NCBI RefSeq assembly: GCF_021129195.1
Contig: NZ_JAJOHW010000012.1
Coordinates: 1 to 38,088 of the forward strand
From: Chromobacterium aquaticum
GTDB taxonomy: Bacteria; Pseudomonadota; Gammaproteobacteria; Burkholderiales; Chromobacteriaceae
Length of the DNA: 38,088 nucleotides
Direction of reading: 5' to 3'
Below are positions 1 through 9,249 of this stretch, piece after piece. Positions within the stretch are counted from its first letter, which is position 1. Each line of letters begins with the position of its first letter. The notes beneath the pieces were generated by a model. That model ran no database searches. It worked only from the letters and a program-made list of their open reading frames with translations, and was not told the DNA's origin. Both the position numbers and the translations under genes were made by a program.

Positions 1-63
1 GGCGGCCTGCAGTTGCTGGGCCGCTGGAGCGACAAGCGCTGGAGCCTGCCGGCCCGGGCCTGA
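1..63 (+). CDS. C-terminal fragment of an unidentified protein
   Basis: An open frame enters from the window edge and ends with TGA at 61-63. The 20 visible residues are rich in Gly, Leu, Arg and Trp (for example LLGRWSDKRW) and are too few to assign a family. The final A of the stop codon is also the first base of the inverted-repeat element that follows, so the element begins exactly at the end of this gene. The frame could be fortuitous, but the precise abutment resembles the other repeat copies in this window, which also sit on stop codons. Confidence 0.45.
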   Translation, partial: GGLQLLGRWSDKRWSLPARA

Positions 64-202
64 GAACCTGTTCATAATCTGCTGCGCTGCGGCGATACGG
101 CGTTGAAAACAAGCTCAGTGCTCATGTACCACTTGTACATTCCGCTTTTTCACTCGTTTTCGCCTTGTCTCGCCCTTGCTCGCGAGATTTTGAACAGGCT
201 CT
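63..202 (+). repeat. MITE-like repeat, family 1, copy 1
   Basis: A 140-bp element with imperfect 18-bp terminal inverted repeats: left end AGAACCTGTTCATAATCT, right end (reverse complement) AGAGCCTGTTCAAAATCT. The centre holds ATGTAC-CACTT-GTACAT, a 6-bp inverted repeat around five bases, followed by a conserved run reading CACTCGTTTTCGCCTTGTCT. The same structure recurs near 18.0, 25.9 and 35.0 kb. There is no transposase, so it is a non-autonomous element or a REP-like unit. It shares its first base with the stop codon of the upstream gene. Confidence 0.85.
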
Positions 203-203
203 A

Positions 204-317
204 AGACCCGCTAATAAAACCCCTGATCCTGCGTTGTGCCTCCTTGTCGTACTACTGGTACTGCCTGCGTCGGCGCGCCTTGGCTCAGGTTCTCCGCGAG
301 GTTTTGTTAGCGGCTCT
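204..317 (+). repeat. MITE-like repeat, family 2
   Basis: A 114-bp element directly beside the family 1 copy, separated by one base. Its ends are AGACCCGCTAATAAAACC and, as reverse complement, AGAGCCGCTAACAAAACC, matching at 16 of 18 positions. The interior carries GTAC-TACTG-GTAC, the same GTAC-N5-GTAC layout as family 1, but the rest of the sequence differs. The right end overlaps the TAG stop (minus strand, 316-318) of the CBS-domain gene. Only one copy was found here, so calling it a repeat rests on its terminal inverted repeats. Confidence 0.65.
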
Positions 318-1635
318 AAATGCCGTCGTCGGCCGGCAATGCCGCCGGCGGCGCCGGCAAGCGGGTCAGCAGGATCTTGTCGACCCGGGTCTTGTCCATG
401 TCCACCACCTCGAAGCCGAAGCCGTTCCAGTCGAAGCGGTCGGTGACGCACGGCACTCGGCCCAGTTGGAACATCACCACGCCGCCCAGGGTATGGATAT
501 TGCCGCCGGCTTCGCCCGGCAGCGCTTCGGCGATGTCGAAAAACTCCTTGAAACGGTCCAGCGACAGCATGCCGTCTATCAGCCAACTGCCATCCTCGCG
601 CTGCGCGATCTCGTCCTCATCGGCGCTGATCGCCGGCATATCGCCGACGATGGCTTCAAGCACGTCGTTCATCGTCACCAGGCCTTCCAGCTCGCCGTAT
701 TCGTCCACCACCAGCGCCATATGGTGGCGGGTCTGCTTGAATTGCTCCAGCAACTGCATCAGGGTGACGTTGGCGGGCACGTAGAGCGGCTGCGCCAATT
801 CGGCGGCGATATCGGGCTGCTCGCCGGCCAGCAACTTGTCCAGCACCCGCTTGGCGTGCAATACGCCGACGATCTGCTCCACGCTGCCGCGGCAAACCGG
901 GAAGTGATTGAAATGATGGTTCTGCAGCACGTCGTGGTTGAGCGCGGGCGGATCGTCCAGGTCCAGCGCCACGATGTCCTTGCGCGGCGTCATCGCCGCG
1001 GCCACCTTGCGGTTGTCCAGCCTGAAGATATTGGTCACCAGCTCCTGCTCGGCGCGGTCGAACACGCCTTCATCGGCGCCTTGCTCCATCAGCACCCGGA
1101 TTTCCTCCTCGGTGATGGACGGATCGCTGCTCTTCTTGGCGCCCAAGAGCCGCAGCAGGCCGTCGGTGCTGTGGCTCAGCGCTTTCACCAGCGGAGAACT
1201 GAGCCGCGACAGCAGCAGCATCGGTCGCGCCAGCGTGGTGGCCACCGCTTCCGGGTTCAGCAAGGCCAGCCGTTTGGGCACGAGTTCACCGAAGATCAGC
1301 GATAACAGCGTGATGATGAATACCATCAAGGCCACTGACAGCGGCTTGCTGTATGGCGCCAGCAAGGGGATGTCCTGCAAGAGCCAGCGCAGCTGTTCGG
1401 ACAGCGCCGCCTCGCCGTAGACGCCGGACAGAATGCTGATGGAGGTGATGCCTATCTGTACCGTGGACAGGAAGCGGCTGGGATCGTTGGCCAGTTTCAG
1501 CGCGGCCTGGGCGCCGCGTTGGCCGTCATCGGCGCGTTGCAGCAGCCGGACTTTGCGGGAGGAAACGATGGCGATCTCCGCCATCGCGAACAGGCCGTTG
1601 AGCAGGATCAGGCACAGCAGGACGAGGATTTCCAC
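316..1635 (-). CDS. CNNM/CorC-type membrane protein with CBS pair
   Basis: A 439-residue protein of the hemolysin C/CorC group. The N-terminal half is a DUF21 (CNNM) transmembrane domain, starting with the hydrophobic segment MEILVLLCLILLNGLFAMAE and continuing through hydrophobic stretches near residues 55-75 and 95-120 that end in FGELVPKRLAL. Two CBS domains follow at about 205-335 (LVVDEYGELEGLVTMNDVLE is typical of the second), then a C-terminal CorC_HlyC transporter-associated domain at about 345-425. Length and order match family members such as E. coli YtfL/PaeA; members are linked to divalent cation or polyamine export, and the substrate here is unknown. It lies in the inner membrane. 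Its stop codon overlaps the end of the family 2 repeat; ung lies 105 bp upstream on the same strand. Confidence 0.9.
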   Translation of the reverse strand: MEILVLLCLILLNGLFAMAEIAIVSSRKVRLLQRADDGQRGAQAALKLANDPSRFLSTVQIGITSISILSGVYGEAALSEQLRWLLQDIPLLAPYSKPLSVALMVFIITLLSLIFGELVPKRLALLNPEAVATTLARPMLLLSRLSSPLVKALSHSTDGLLRLLGAKKSSDPSITEEEIRVLMEQGADEGVFDRAEQELVTNIFRLDNRKVAAAMTPRKDIVALDLDDPPALNHDVLQNHHFNHFPVCRGSVEQIVGVLHAKRVLDKLLAGEQPDIAAELAQPLYVPANVTLMQLLEQFKQTRHHMALVVDEYGELEGLVTMNDVLEAIVGDMPAISADEDEIAQREDGSWLIDGMLSLDRFKEFFDIAEALPGEAGGNIHTLGGVVMFQLGRVPCVTDRFDWNGFGFEVVDMDKTRVDKILLTRLPAPPAALPADDGI

Positions 1636-1740
1636 GGGCGGACACGGGATAGAGACTGGAGCCCTAGCTTAGGCCATGGCGGCGCGGCGGAAAAGAGCCT
1701 ATCGGGCAGGAGGCGGCGCAGGGAGCGCCGCCGTCCGGGT

Positions 1741-2463
1741 TCAAAACAGGCTGTTCTGCGGCGCCGGCGCGCCCCATTGTATGGTGCCGCGGCCGCGCGA
1801 CAGCAGCCAGGCATTGACCTGGGAGAAGTGGCGGCAGCCGTGGAAGCCGCGGCTGGCGGAGAGCGGCGACGGATGCGCGGCGTTCAGCACCAGATGGCGC
1901 GAGGCGTCGATGCGCTCGGCCTTGGTCTTGGCCCAATTGCCCCACAGCAGGAACACGCAGCCCGGGCTGTGCGCGTTGACCGCGTCGATCAGCGCGTCGC
2001 TGACGCTTTGCCAGCCCAGTTTGCCGTGGCTGCCGGCCTGGTCCTTTTCCACGGTGAACACGCTGTTGAGCAAGAGCACGCCTTGCTGCGCCCAATGGCT
2101 CAGGTCGCCGCTATTGGGCACGCCGCAACTCAGGTCCGCCGCCAGTTCCTTGTACAGATTGCGCAGGCTGGGGGGCACTCGCACGCCGGCCGGCACCGAG
2201 AACGACAGTCCCATCGCCTCGCCGTCGCCGTGATAGGGGTCTTGGCCCAGGATCACCACGCGCACATCGGCCGGAGCGGTGAAGGTCAGCGCGTTGAAGG
2301 TTTGCGCCGCTGGCGGGAATATGGTTTTGCCCTGCTGCTGCTGGGCTTGCAGTTCTCGGTCGATGGCCGCTAATTGCCGCTGTATTTCCGGTGTTGACAA
2401 CACTTGCTCCCAGGCGGGATGGATGCGGGCAATGGCGGGGGACAGGTAGGACAATGCTTGCAT
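1741..2463 (-). CDS. ung: Uracil-DNA glycosylase
   Basis: A 240-residue family 1 uracil-DNA glycosylase that removes uracil from DNA at the start of base excision repair. GQDPYH at residues 73-78 carries the water-activating Asp75. LLLNSVFTVE near 130-139 and HPSPLSASRGFHGCRHF from 197 form the uracil-binding and DNA-intercalation loops. Length is close to E. coli Ung (229). The frame stays open well upstream, but the ATG at 2463 begins the conserved N-terminus and has a purine-rich AGAAGCAGAG about ten bases before it, so the longer reading is rejected. It is followed by the CBS-protein gene on the same strand. A terminator ending the PCMT-rhodanese transcript lies about 65 bp upstream, so ung probably has its own promoter in the short gap. 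Confidence 0.96.
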   Translation of the reverse strand: MQALSYLSPAIARIHPAWEQVLSTPEIQRQLAAIDRELQAQQQQGKTIFPPAAQTFNALTFTAPADVRVVILGQDPYHGDGEAMGLSFSVPAGVRVPPSLRNLYKELAADLSCGVPNSGDLSHWAQQGVLLLNSVFTVEKDQAGSHGKLGWQSVSDALIDAVNAHSPGCVFLLWGNWAKTKAERIDASRHLVLNAAHPSPLSASRGFHGCRHFSQVNAWLLSRGRGTIQWGAPAPQNSLF

Positions 2464-2526
2464 AAAAAAACTCTGCTTCTTGCTATCTGAAGGGATTTGG
2501 AACCCGGCGCGCCGGCTTTGTTCCAT

Positions 2527-2552
2527 GAAAAAGCCGTTCCCGCGGGAACGGC
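2527..2552 (-). terminator. Rho-independent terminator after the rhodanese gene
   Basis: The perfect palindrome GCCGTTCCCGCGGGAACGGC (2533-2552) is followed on the minus strand by TTTTTC. It lies 27 bp beyond the stop of the rhodanese gene and should end the PCMT-rhodanese transcript before ung. Confidence 0.85.
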
Positions 2553-2579
2553 CGGCAATGCTGGCGGATGGCTGGTGTT

Positions 2580-2903
2580 TCAATAACGCGCCATTTGCGG
2601 GTCCACTTCCGCGGCCCAGGCTTCCACGCCGCCGGCCAGGCTCAGCACCTGCTCGAAGCCGGCGTCCAGCAGGAAGCGCGCAACGTGGGCGCTGCGCACG
2701 CCATGGTGGCAGATCACCACGATGGGCGCGTCCGGCAGCTCGCTCATGCGCAGCGGGATCAGGTTCATCGGGATGTGCAGCGAGCCGGGAATCATGCACA
2801 GCTGCACTTCCCATGCTTCGCGCACATCCAGCAGCAGCGGCGGCTCGGCGCTGTTGTCGGCCAGCGCCGCGGCCAGATCGCGGGCGCGGATTTCCTGGAC
2901 CAT
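2580..2903 (-). CDS. Single-domain rhodanese-like protein
   Basis: A 107-residue single rhodanese domain. The active-site loop is CHHGVRS with the persulfide-forming Cys65; LLLDVREAWE at about 23-32 is the conserved strand and Asp/Arg region, and LAGGVEAW near the end is the usual C-terminal signature. Such proteins (GlpE/PspE-like) move sulfane sulfur to acceptors such as cyanide, thiols or sulfur-transfer proteins; the acceptor here is unknown. No signal peptide, so it is cytoplasmic. The start ATG at 2903 overlaps the TGA of the upstream methyltransferase by one base (TGATG), pointing to translational coupling. An in-frame TTG three bases earlier is less likely. Confidence 0.9.
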   Translation of the reverse strand: MVQEIRARDLAAALADNSAEPPLLLDVREAWEVQLCMIPGSLHIPMNLIPLRMSELPDAPIVVICHHGVRSAHVARFLLDAGFEQVLSLAGGVEAWAAEVDPQMARY

Positions 2904-3562
2904 CAAAACGCGAAGCGCTCCGGCTCTACCGCTTCCGCCTTGGCCAGGCGGCCGATACAGGTTTCGAACAGGCCGGTTTCGCTGAAGCTGGTTTCGGTTT
3001 CGCGCTTGATCAGCTTGCAGGTCATCACCGGCAGGTCGCCCACCACCATGATCAGGCGGCCGCCCACGGCCAGCTGGTCTTTCAGTTCCTGCGGCACCAC
3101 CGGCAGCGAGCCGCCGACCACGATCACATCGAACGGCGCTTGTTGCGGCAGGCCCAGCACGCCGTCGCCCGCCACCAGGGTGACATTGACGATGCCGGCC
3201 TGTTTCAGGTTGGCGGCCGCGGTCTCGCGCTGGGCGGCGTCGATCTCCACGCTGTAGACATGCTGGCCCAGCTTGGCCAGCAGCGCGGTCAGATAGCCGC
3301 TGCCGGTGCCGATTTCCAGGATCTTGTCCTGGGCCTGGATGGCGGCGTCCTGCGCCAGGCGCGCTTCCATTTTCGGCTGCAGCATGAAGCTGCCGTTGGG
3401 CAGCGGCAGCTCGGTGTCGACAAAGGCCAGGCTGCGTTTGTCGGCGGCGACGAACTGTTCGCGTTTCACGTGAAACAGCAGGTCCAGCACGTTCGTGTCA
3501 AGTACGTCCCACGGACGAATCTGCTGCTCGACCATGTTGAAACGGGCATTCTCAAAATCCAT
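2903..3562 (-). CDS. Protein-L-isoaspartate O-methyltransferase family protein
   Basis: A 219-residue class I SAM-dependent methyltransferase of the PCMT type. ILEIGTGSGYLTALLA (about 81-96) is SAM motif I; VYSVEIDAAQ follows as motif post-I, and FDVIVVGGSLPVVPQEL is the motif II region. Family members methylate isoaspartyl residues to start repair of aged proteins. The segment MLQPKMEARL replaces the more usual SQP..A.M motif of true Pcm, so the substrate is not certain. Start at 3562 is supported by GGAG eight bases upstream. Codons for L29-R34 (LFHVKR) contain a 14-bp core match to the chromosomal partition site parS. Coupled to the downstream rhodanese gene. Confidence 0.88.
   Translation of the reverse strand: MDFENARFNMVEQQIRPWDVLDTNVLDLLFHVKREQFVAADKRSLAFVDTELPLPNGSFMLQPKMEARLAQDAAIQAQDKILEIGTGSGYLTALLAKLGQHVYSVEIDAAQRETAAANLKQAGIVNVTLVAGDGVLGLPQQAPFDVIVVGGSLPVVPQELKDQLAVGGRLIMVVGDLPVMTCKLIKRETETSFSETGLFETCIGRLAKAEAVEPERFAF
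3462..3477. other. parS-like partition site 1 (inside PCMT gene)
   Basis: CGTTTCACGTGAAACA matches the ParB-binding consensus TGTTTCACGTGAAACA at 15 of 16 positions, and the palindromic 14-bp core GTTTCACGTGAAAC is perfect. It lies within codons 29-34 of the methyltransferase gene. ParB-parS complexes load SMC and segregate the origin region; sites usually cluster around oriC. Two further matches lie at 12866 and 33731. Confidence 0.85.
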
Positions 3563-3624
3563 CAGCTCACTCCGGAGGGGCTTGCCGCCACGGGAAAAAA
3601 GCGGCGGCGTGTCATGACGATAAC

Positions 3625-3653
3625 TTGCGATTATCCCACATTTGCCGTACCTT
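3625..3653 (+). promoter_or_regulatory. Possible thiC promoter
   Basis: TTGCGA (3625-3630) and TACCTT (3648-3653) are separated by 17 bp and would start transcription just before the TPP riboswitch. The -10 is weak, so this is a placement suggestion only. Confidence 0.3.
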
Positions 3654-3663
3654 CACAGCATCG

Positions 3664-5805
<2,142 letters not shown>

Positions 5806-5819
5806 GCCCGTAGTCAGCT

Positions 5820-5845
5820 AAAACGGCGGCCTTGGCCGCCGTTTT
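5820..5845 (+). terminator. Terminator after thiC
   Basis: AAAACGGCGGCC and GGCCGCCGTTTT form a 12-bp stem with TT between them, 14 bp after the thiC stop. The U-run is provided by the stem end. The symmetry would allow termination in both directions. Confidence 0.9.
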
Positions 5846-5918
5846 GCCTGCCGCAAGGCCGGCTGCGCCGCCGCCGATTCGGGGCTATCATCAGACATCC
5901 CTTCACAGGAGAAGCGTC

Positions 5919-6152
5919 ATGGACACCAGCACGCATTCCTTGTCCGGCCTGTTCCGCCAACTGGGCCTGGCCGATGAGCCCGCCGCCATCCGCGCCTTTA
6001 TCGCCAGCCATCCCTTGCCGCATGGCGCCGCGCTGGCCGATGCGCCGTTCTGGACGCCGGCGCAAGCCGACTTCCTGCGCCAGGCCTTGGCCGAGGACGC
6101 GGACTGGAGCGAGGAGGTGGATGAGCTGGCGGTATTGTTGCAGGCGGTTTAG
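5919..6152 (+). CDS. DUF2789 family small protein
   Basis: A 77-residue acidic protein starting MDTSTHSLSGLFRQLGL and containing FIASHPLPHGAALADAPFWTPAQADFLRQ, which I recognise as the DUF2789 pattern. Family members are small proteobacterial proteins of unknown function. The ATG at 5919 has CAGGAGA seven bases upstream. It follows the thiC terminator, so it is probably transcribed independently, and converges on the nucleosidase gene. Confidence 0.85.
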   Translation: MDTSTHSLSGLFRQLGLADEPAAIRAFIASHPLPHGAALADAPFWTPAQADFLRQALAEDADWSEEVDELAVLLQAV

Positions 6153-6194
6153 AAGCCGCAACAGCAGCGCATTGCCGGCGCGCAGTGGATCAAA

Positions 6195-7106
6195 CTAGCG
6201 CTTCAGCGCGCGCAGCAGCCCCCGCACCGTATTGGCGGCATTGTCGGCGGCGATCTGCATGAAGGTGTCCATTTCATTGGCGTGCTCGCTGCCGCCGGCC
6301 AGATCGGACAGGCTGCGGAAGGCGATGAAGGGCACGCGGTTGGCGTGCGCCACCTGGGCCACCGCCGCGGTTTCCATATCCACTACCTGGGCCTGGTAGG
6401 TCTTGGCCAGGTAATCGCGATAGCCGGCATTGTCCATGAAGATGGGGCCGGACAGGCCGCTGCCGCCGGCGACGATGCGCGGCGGCGCGGACAGGCAGCG
6501 CTGGGCGGCGTCGCAACGGCGCAGGGTATCGGCCGGCAAGCCCTTGGCCAGTTGCAGCAAGTCCGGGTCCACCTCGAACCAGAAACGGGTTTCGCTGCCG
6601 CCGTCGGCGGTGGCCAGCTTGATGTCGCGCGGGTGGATCATGCCGTAGTTGGCGCGCGCGGCCGGGTCCGCGTACGGCGGCGGCGCGTAGTGGCCAGGCG
6701 CGGTTTCGCGCGCGTAGATGGCTTCAGCGTAATTGCCCCAGCGCCGCGGCACCGCCACGTCGCCGATGCGCAATTGGTCGTCCACGCCGCCGGCGATGCC
6801 GCTGAACACGATGCGGCGCACATTGAAGCGATCCAGCGCCAGCTGGGTGTTCATCGCCGCATTGCTCATGCTCACTCCGCTCATGAACAGCAACACCGGT
6901 TGGCCTTCCAGCAGCGCGGTGGTGAAACGCACGCCGTTGACCAGGTGTTCGCGTTTGTTGGCGGCCTGCTTCAGCAGCAGGGTTTCCTCCGGGCCGAAGG
7001 CAGAAACCACGGCGGTGCGCGCCGTGGCGTCAAGGACGGGCGCCGCCGGCGCGGCGGCGCTGAGCGCCAGCAGCGCGCAAGCGCTTGCAAGCTTGATTGA
7101 TGGCAT
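6195..7106 (-). CDS. Exported MTA/SAH nucleosidase-like protein (PNP_UDP_1 family)
   Basis: A 303-residue protein with a signal peptide (MPSIKLASACALLALSAAAPAA, cleavage near residue 22) followed by a purine nucleoside phosphorylase/MTAN fold. FSGIAGGVDDQLRIGDVAVP at about 101-120 is the phosphorylase-fold glycine loop. VDMETAAVA carries Glu245 and SLSDLAGG carries Asp268, equivalent to the catalytic Glu174 and Asp197 of E. coli MTAN; Glu40/41 could play the role of Glu12. MTAN enzymes cleave the glycosidic bond of methylthioadenosine and S-adenosylhomocysteine. Export to the periplasm is unusual compared with the classical cytosolic enzyme and suggests nucleoside scavenging (inference). The ATG at 7106 is preferred over upstream in-frame ATGs because it begins the signal peptide and follows AGGA. 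Confidence 0.87.
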   Translation of the reverse strand: MPSIKLASACALLALSAAAPAAPVLDATARTAVVSAFGPEETLLLKQAANKREHLVNGVRFTTALLEGQPVLLFMSGVSMSNAAMNTQLALDRFNVRRIVFSGIAGGVDDQLRIGDVAVPRRWGNYAEAIYARETAPGHYAPPPYADPAARANYGMIHPRDIKLATADGGSETRFWFEVDPDLLQLAKGLPADTLRRCDAAQRCLSAPPRIVAGGSGLSGPIFMDNAGYRDYLAKTYQAQVVDMETAAVAQVAHANRVPFIAFRSLSDLAGGSEHANEMDTFMQIAADNAANTVRGLLRALKR

Positions 7107-7190
7107 GCGGAAAATCCTGGTGGAGATGATATCGCGCCATGATAAACGCTTTCCCCGCCGCTGCAGCGCCGGCATGCGCATGGTCATCCA

Positions 7191-7208
7191 AGAACGTGTT
7201 TACGATGT
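7191..7208 (-). repeat. Solo terminal end of family 1 repeat
   Basis: AGAACGTGTTTACGAT equals the first 16 bases of the repeat end at 18004, but neither the central GTAC palindrome nor a second end follows. It appears to be a decayed remnant between the nucleosidase and SDR genes. Confidence 0.5.
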
Positions 7209-7316
7209 CAGCAAGTATCGGAATGCCGGACGGGCGCTTAAGCCCGAGACTGAAATCCCCGCGACGCGAGGCGCTTGTGCCGGCGCGCGGGCTTTTCAAT
7301 CTCGGGAGGATATCCA

Positions 7317-8081
7317 ATGGCAGCATTGAGCAATAAAACCGCCATCATCACCGGCGCCAGTTCCGGCATCGGCCTGGAAGCGGCCAGGCTATTCGCGCGC
7401 GAAGGCGCGCGGGTGGTGCTGGTGGCGCGACGCGCGGCGGAGCTGGACCGGCTGGTGTCGGAAATCGTGGCCGACGGCGGCCAGGCGGCGGCGCTGGCCG
7501 GCGATCTTACTGCGGAGGAATGCGCGCGGGCGGCGGTGGAGCTGGCGCTGGACCGATTCGGCGGCCTGGATATCGCCTTCAACAACGCCGGCAGCCTGGG
7601 CGCGCTGGGCAGCCTGGACCAGGTGTCGCTGGAGAGCTGGCGCGCGACGCTGGACAGCAATCTGAGCAGCGCCTTCCTCTGCGCCAAGCATCAGTTGCCG
7701 GCCTTGCTGCGCGGGGGCGGCGGTTCGATGATCTTCACCTCGTCCTTTGTCGGTCACGCCATCGGCTTTCCCGGCATGGCCGCTTACGCGGCCAGCAAGG
7801 CCGGGCTGGTGGGACTGGCGCGCACGCTGGCGGCGGAATACGGCGCCCGAGGCCTGCGCGTCAACGCTCTGCTGCCGGGCGGCACCGACACCGAGATGGG
7901 CCGCGCCGCGGCGGCGACGCAGCAGCAGCGCGAAATGGTGGCCAGCCTGCACGCGCTCAAGCGCATGGCCGCGCCGGAGGAGATCGCGCGCGCGGCCTTG
8001 TTCCTGGCGTCGGACGCGTCCAGCTTCGTCACCGGCACCACCTTGTTCGTCGATGGCGGCGTGTCCATCGGCAAGCTGTGA
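7317..8081 (+). CDS. Short-chain dehydrogenase/reductase
   Basis: A 254-residue classical SDR. TGASSGIG at 12-19 is the cofactor-binding glycine motif; LVARR after the second strand favours NADP(H). NNAG is present in strand 4, and the catalytic Ser (TSSF) and Tyr157-x3-Lys161 (YAASK) are intact. The C-terminal FVTGTTLFVDGG is the usual end of the fold. The substrate cannot be told. Start ATG 7317 has GGGAGGA seven bases upstream. The stop codon abuts that of the convergent EIIA-like gene without any spacer. Confidence 0.92.
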   Translation: MAALSNKTAIITGASSGIGLEAARLFAREGARVVLVARRAAELDRLVSEIVADGGQAAALAGDLTAEECARAAVELALDRFGGLDIAFNNAGSLGALGSLDQVSLESWRATLDSNLSSAFLCAKHQLPALLRGGGGSMIFTSSFVGHAIGFPGMAAYAASKAGLVGLARTLAAEYGARGLRVNALLPGGTDTEMGRAAAATQQQREMVASLHALKRMAAPEEIARAALFLASDASSFVTGTTLFVDGGVSIGKL

Positions 8082-8651
8082 TCAGAAGCGCGCCACCATC
8101 TTGCGCTTCACCGTGTAATCCGGGCGCAGGCTGGCTTCGCTGTCCATGAAATAGCGATTGCTGTCCAGCAGGAAATGCGGGTCGTTCAATTCTTCGGGAT
8201 CGGCCCAGTCGCACAGCAGGTGATAGAGCGCCTGCGCGCTGTGGCAGCGTTCCAGCGCCTGGCGGAACGGCCGTTCCGCGAACATGCGCGCGCAGCTGGC
8301 CAGCAGGTGCAGATGGGCCTCGCGGCTTTGCCGCGGCAGGAGCAGCACCAGCGCGGTGTGCACCGGCCGCTGGTCGGGCGCGTCGAAGGCGATGGGGGTT
8401 TGCAGCCGCAGCAGCAGCGCGCGGGCTTCCTCCAGGCCGTCGATGCGGGCGTGAGGCAGCGCCAGGCCGTGGCCGAGCGCGGTGCTGCCGCCCTGTTCGC
8501 GCTCGCGCAGCGCGGCGGCCAGCGTCGGGCGGTGCAGCGCGTGGCGCTGCGCCAGTTGGAACGCCGCGCGTTCCAGCAATTCGGTTTTATCGGCCAGGGT
8601 TTGATTGAGCAGGATGTCTTGCGGGCCGCAGAGGTCGGGCAGGGTGAGCAT
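8082..8651 (-). CDS. PTS EIIA-Ntr (PtsN-like) protein with extended C-terminus
   Basis: A 189-residue protein whose first ~150 residues form a PTS EIIA domain of the fructose/nitrogen type. GHGLALPHARI contains the phospho-acceptor His67, equivalent to His73 of E. coli PtsN. EIIA-Ntr proteins receive phosphate from NPr and act as regulators, for example of K+ uptake and nitrogen/carbon balance. Family members are usually 150-165 residues; here about 35 extra residues follow (ending YTVKRKMVARF), acidic then basic. It is not beside rpoN, the usual ptsN location, so it may be a paralogue. ATG 8651 has GGAG upstream. A terminator-like hairpin separates it from the upstream lipoprotein gene. Confidence 0.85.
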   Translation of the reverse strand: MLTLPDLCGPQDILLNQTLADKTELLERAAFQLAQRHALHRPTLAAALREREQGGSTALGHGLALPHARIDGLEEARALLLRLQTPIAFDAPDQRPVHTALVLLLPRQSREAHLHLLASCARMFAERPFRQALERCHSAQALYHLLCDWADPEELNDPHFLLDSNRYFMDSEASLRPDYTVKRKMVARF

Positions 8652-8713
8652 GGCGGATTTCTCCTTTGGCTAGGGGGCGACCTCATCCTAGTCAGCGGGG
8701 GCTAAAGATCCGC

Positions 8714-8757
8714 TAAAGAAAGCGCGCGGCGGCGTAAAAATGCCGCCAATGCGCGCT
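8714..8757 (-). terminator. Probable terminator after the lipoprotein gene
   Basis: GCGCGC-GGCGGC (8722-8733) pairs with GCCGCC-AAT-GCGCGC (8742-8756), giving a 12-bp stem with a three-base bulge. On the minus strand TTTCTTT follows. It lies just beyond the lipoprotein stop. Confidence 0.6.
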
Positions 8758-8773
8758 GCTGGATGGCCGTGGT

Positions 8774-9094
8774 TTATTTCTGTTCCGGCTGGGCTTTCTG
8801 CTCTTGCGCCTTCAGCGCGCCTTTGACGGCGGAGGCCTGTTCCTTCAGCTTGTCCACCTGCTCTTTCAGCTCCGGGCTCAGCGCGGCGGCCGCGGCGCCG
8901 GCCTGCTTGGCCGCGCCGATGGCGGCGCTGGCTTGTTCCTTGAGCTGGCCCAGCGGGGCGCTGCTGTCCTGCAGCGAGTTATGCACCGTGCCGATGGCGC
9001 TGGAAGCGGATTCCTGCAATTGGGTGGTTTGTTTCTCGCTGCAAGCGGCCAGGGCCAGGGTGGATGCGACGGCGATCATAAGCGTGGCGCGCAT
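8774..9094 (-). CDS. Small Ala/Lys/Glu-rich lipoprotein
   Basis: A 106-residue protein with a lipoprotein signal: MRATLMIAVASTLALAAC, lipobox ending at Cys18. The mature part is helical and rich in Ala, Gln, Lys and Glu, with LKEQ repeated (LGQLKEQAS, ELKEQVDKLKEQAS), which suggests a coiled coil. No family is recognised. It is probably anchored to a membrane facing the periplasm; residue 19 is Ser, not Asp, which favours the outer membrane under the E. coli sorting rule. ATG 9094 is preceded by GAGGA. Confidence 0.8.
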   Translation of the reverse strand: MRATLMIAVASTLALAACSEKQTTQLQESASSAIGTVHNSLQDSSAPLGQLKEQASAAIGAAKQAGAAAAALSPELKEQVDKLKEQASAVKGALKAQEQKAQPEQK

Positions 9095-9249
9095 GGGGGT
9101 GTCCTCATCATCGGGGGAAAATACTTTATTGAGCGGCGGCGGGCCGGCTAAGTTCCGGCAGTGGTTCCCGGCGGCGTGGTCAAGTGGTTCTTATGACGCT
9201 GCGCTGGTTTGGCGACAATGGCGTTTTTCAGGCGAATCAGGAGATAAGC

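Noticed and set aside
1741-2814. A 357-codon Ung with N-terminal extension
   Set aside because: The extra residues lie antisense-free but inside the rhodanese gene and its terminator, with no Ung-like sequence; ATG 2463 fits the family length.
3630-3641. Possible extra DnaA box (TTATCCCACA) before thiC
   Set aside because: It has an inserted C and does not match the 9-bp consensus; it lies within the proposed thiC promoter region.
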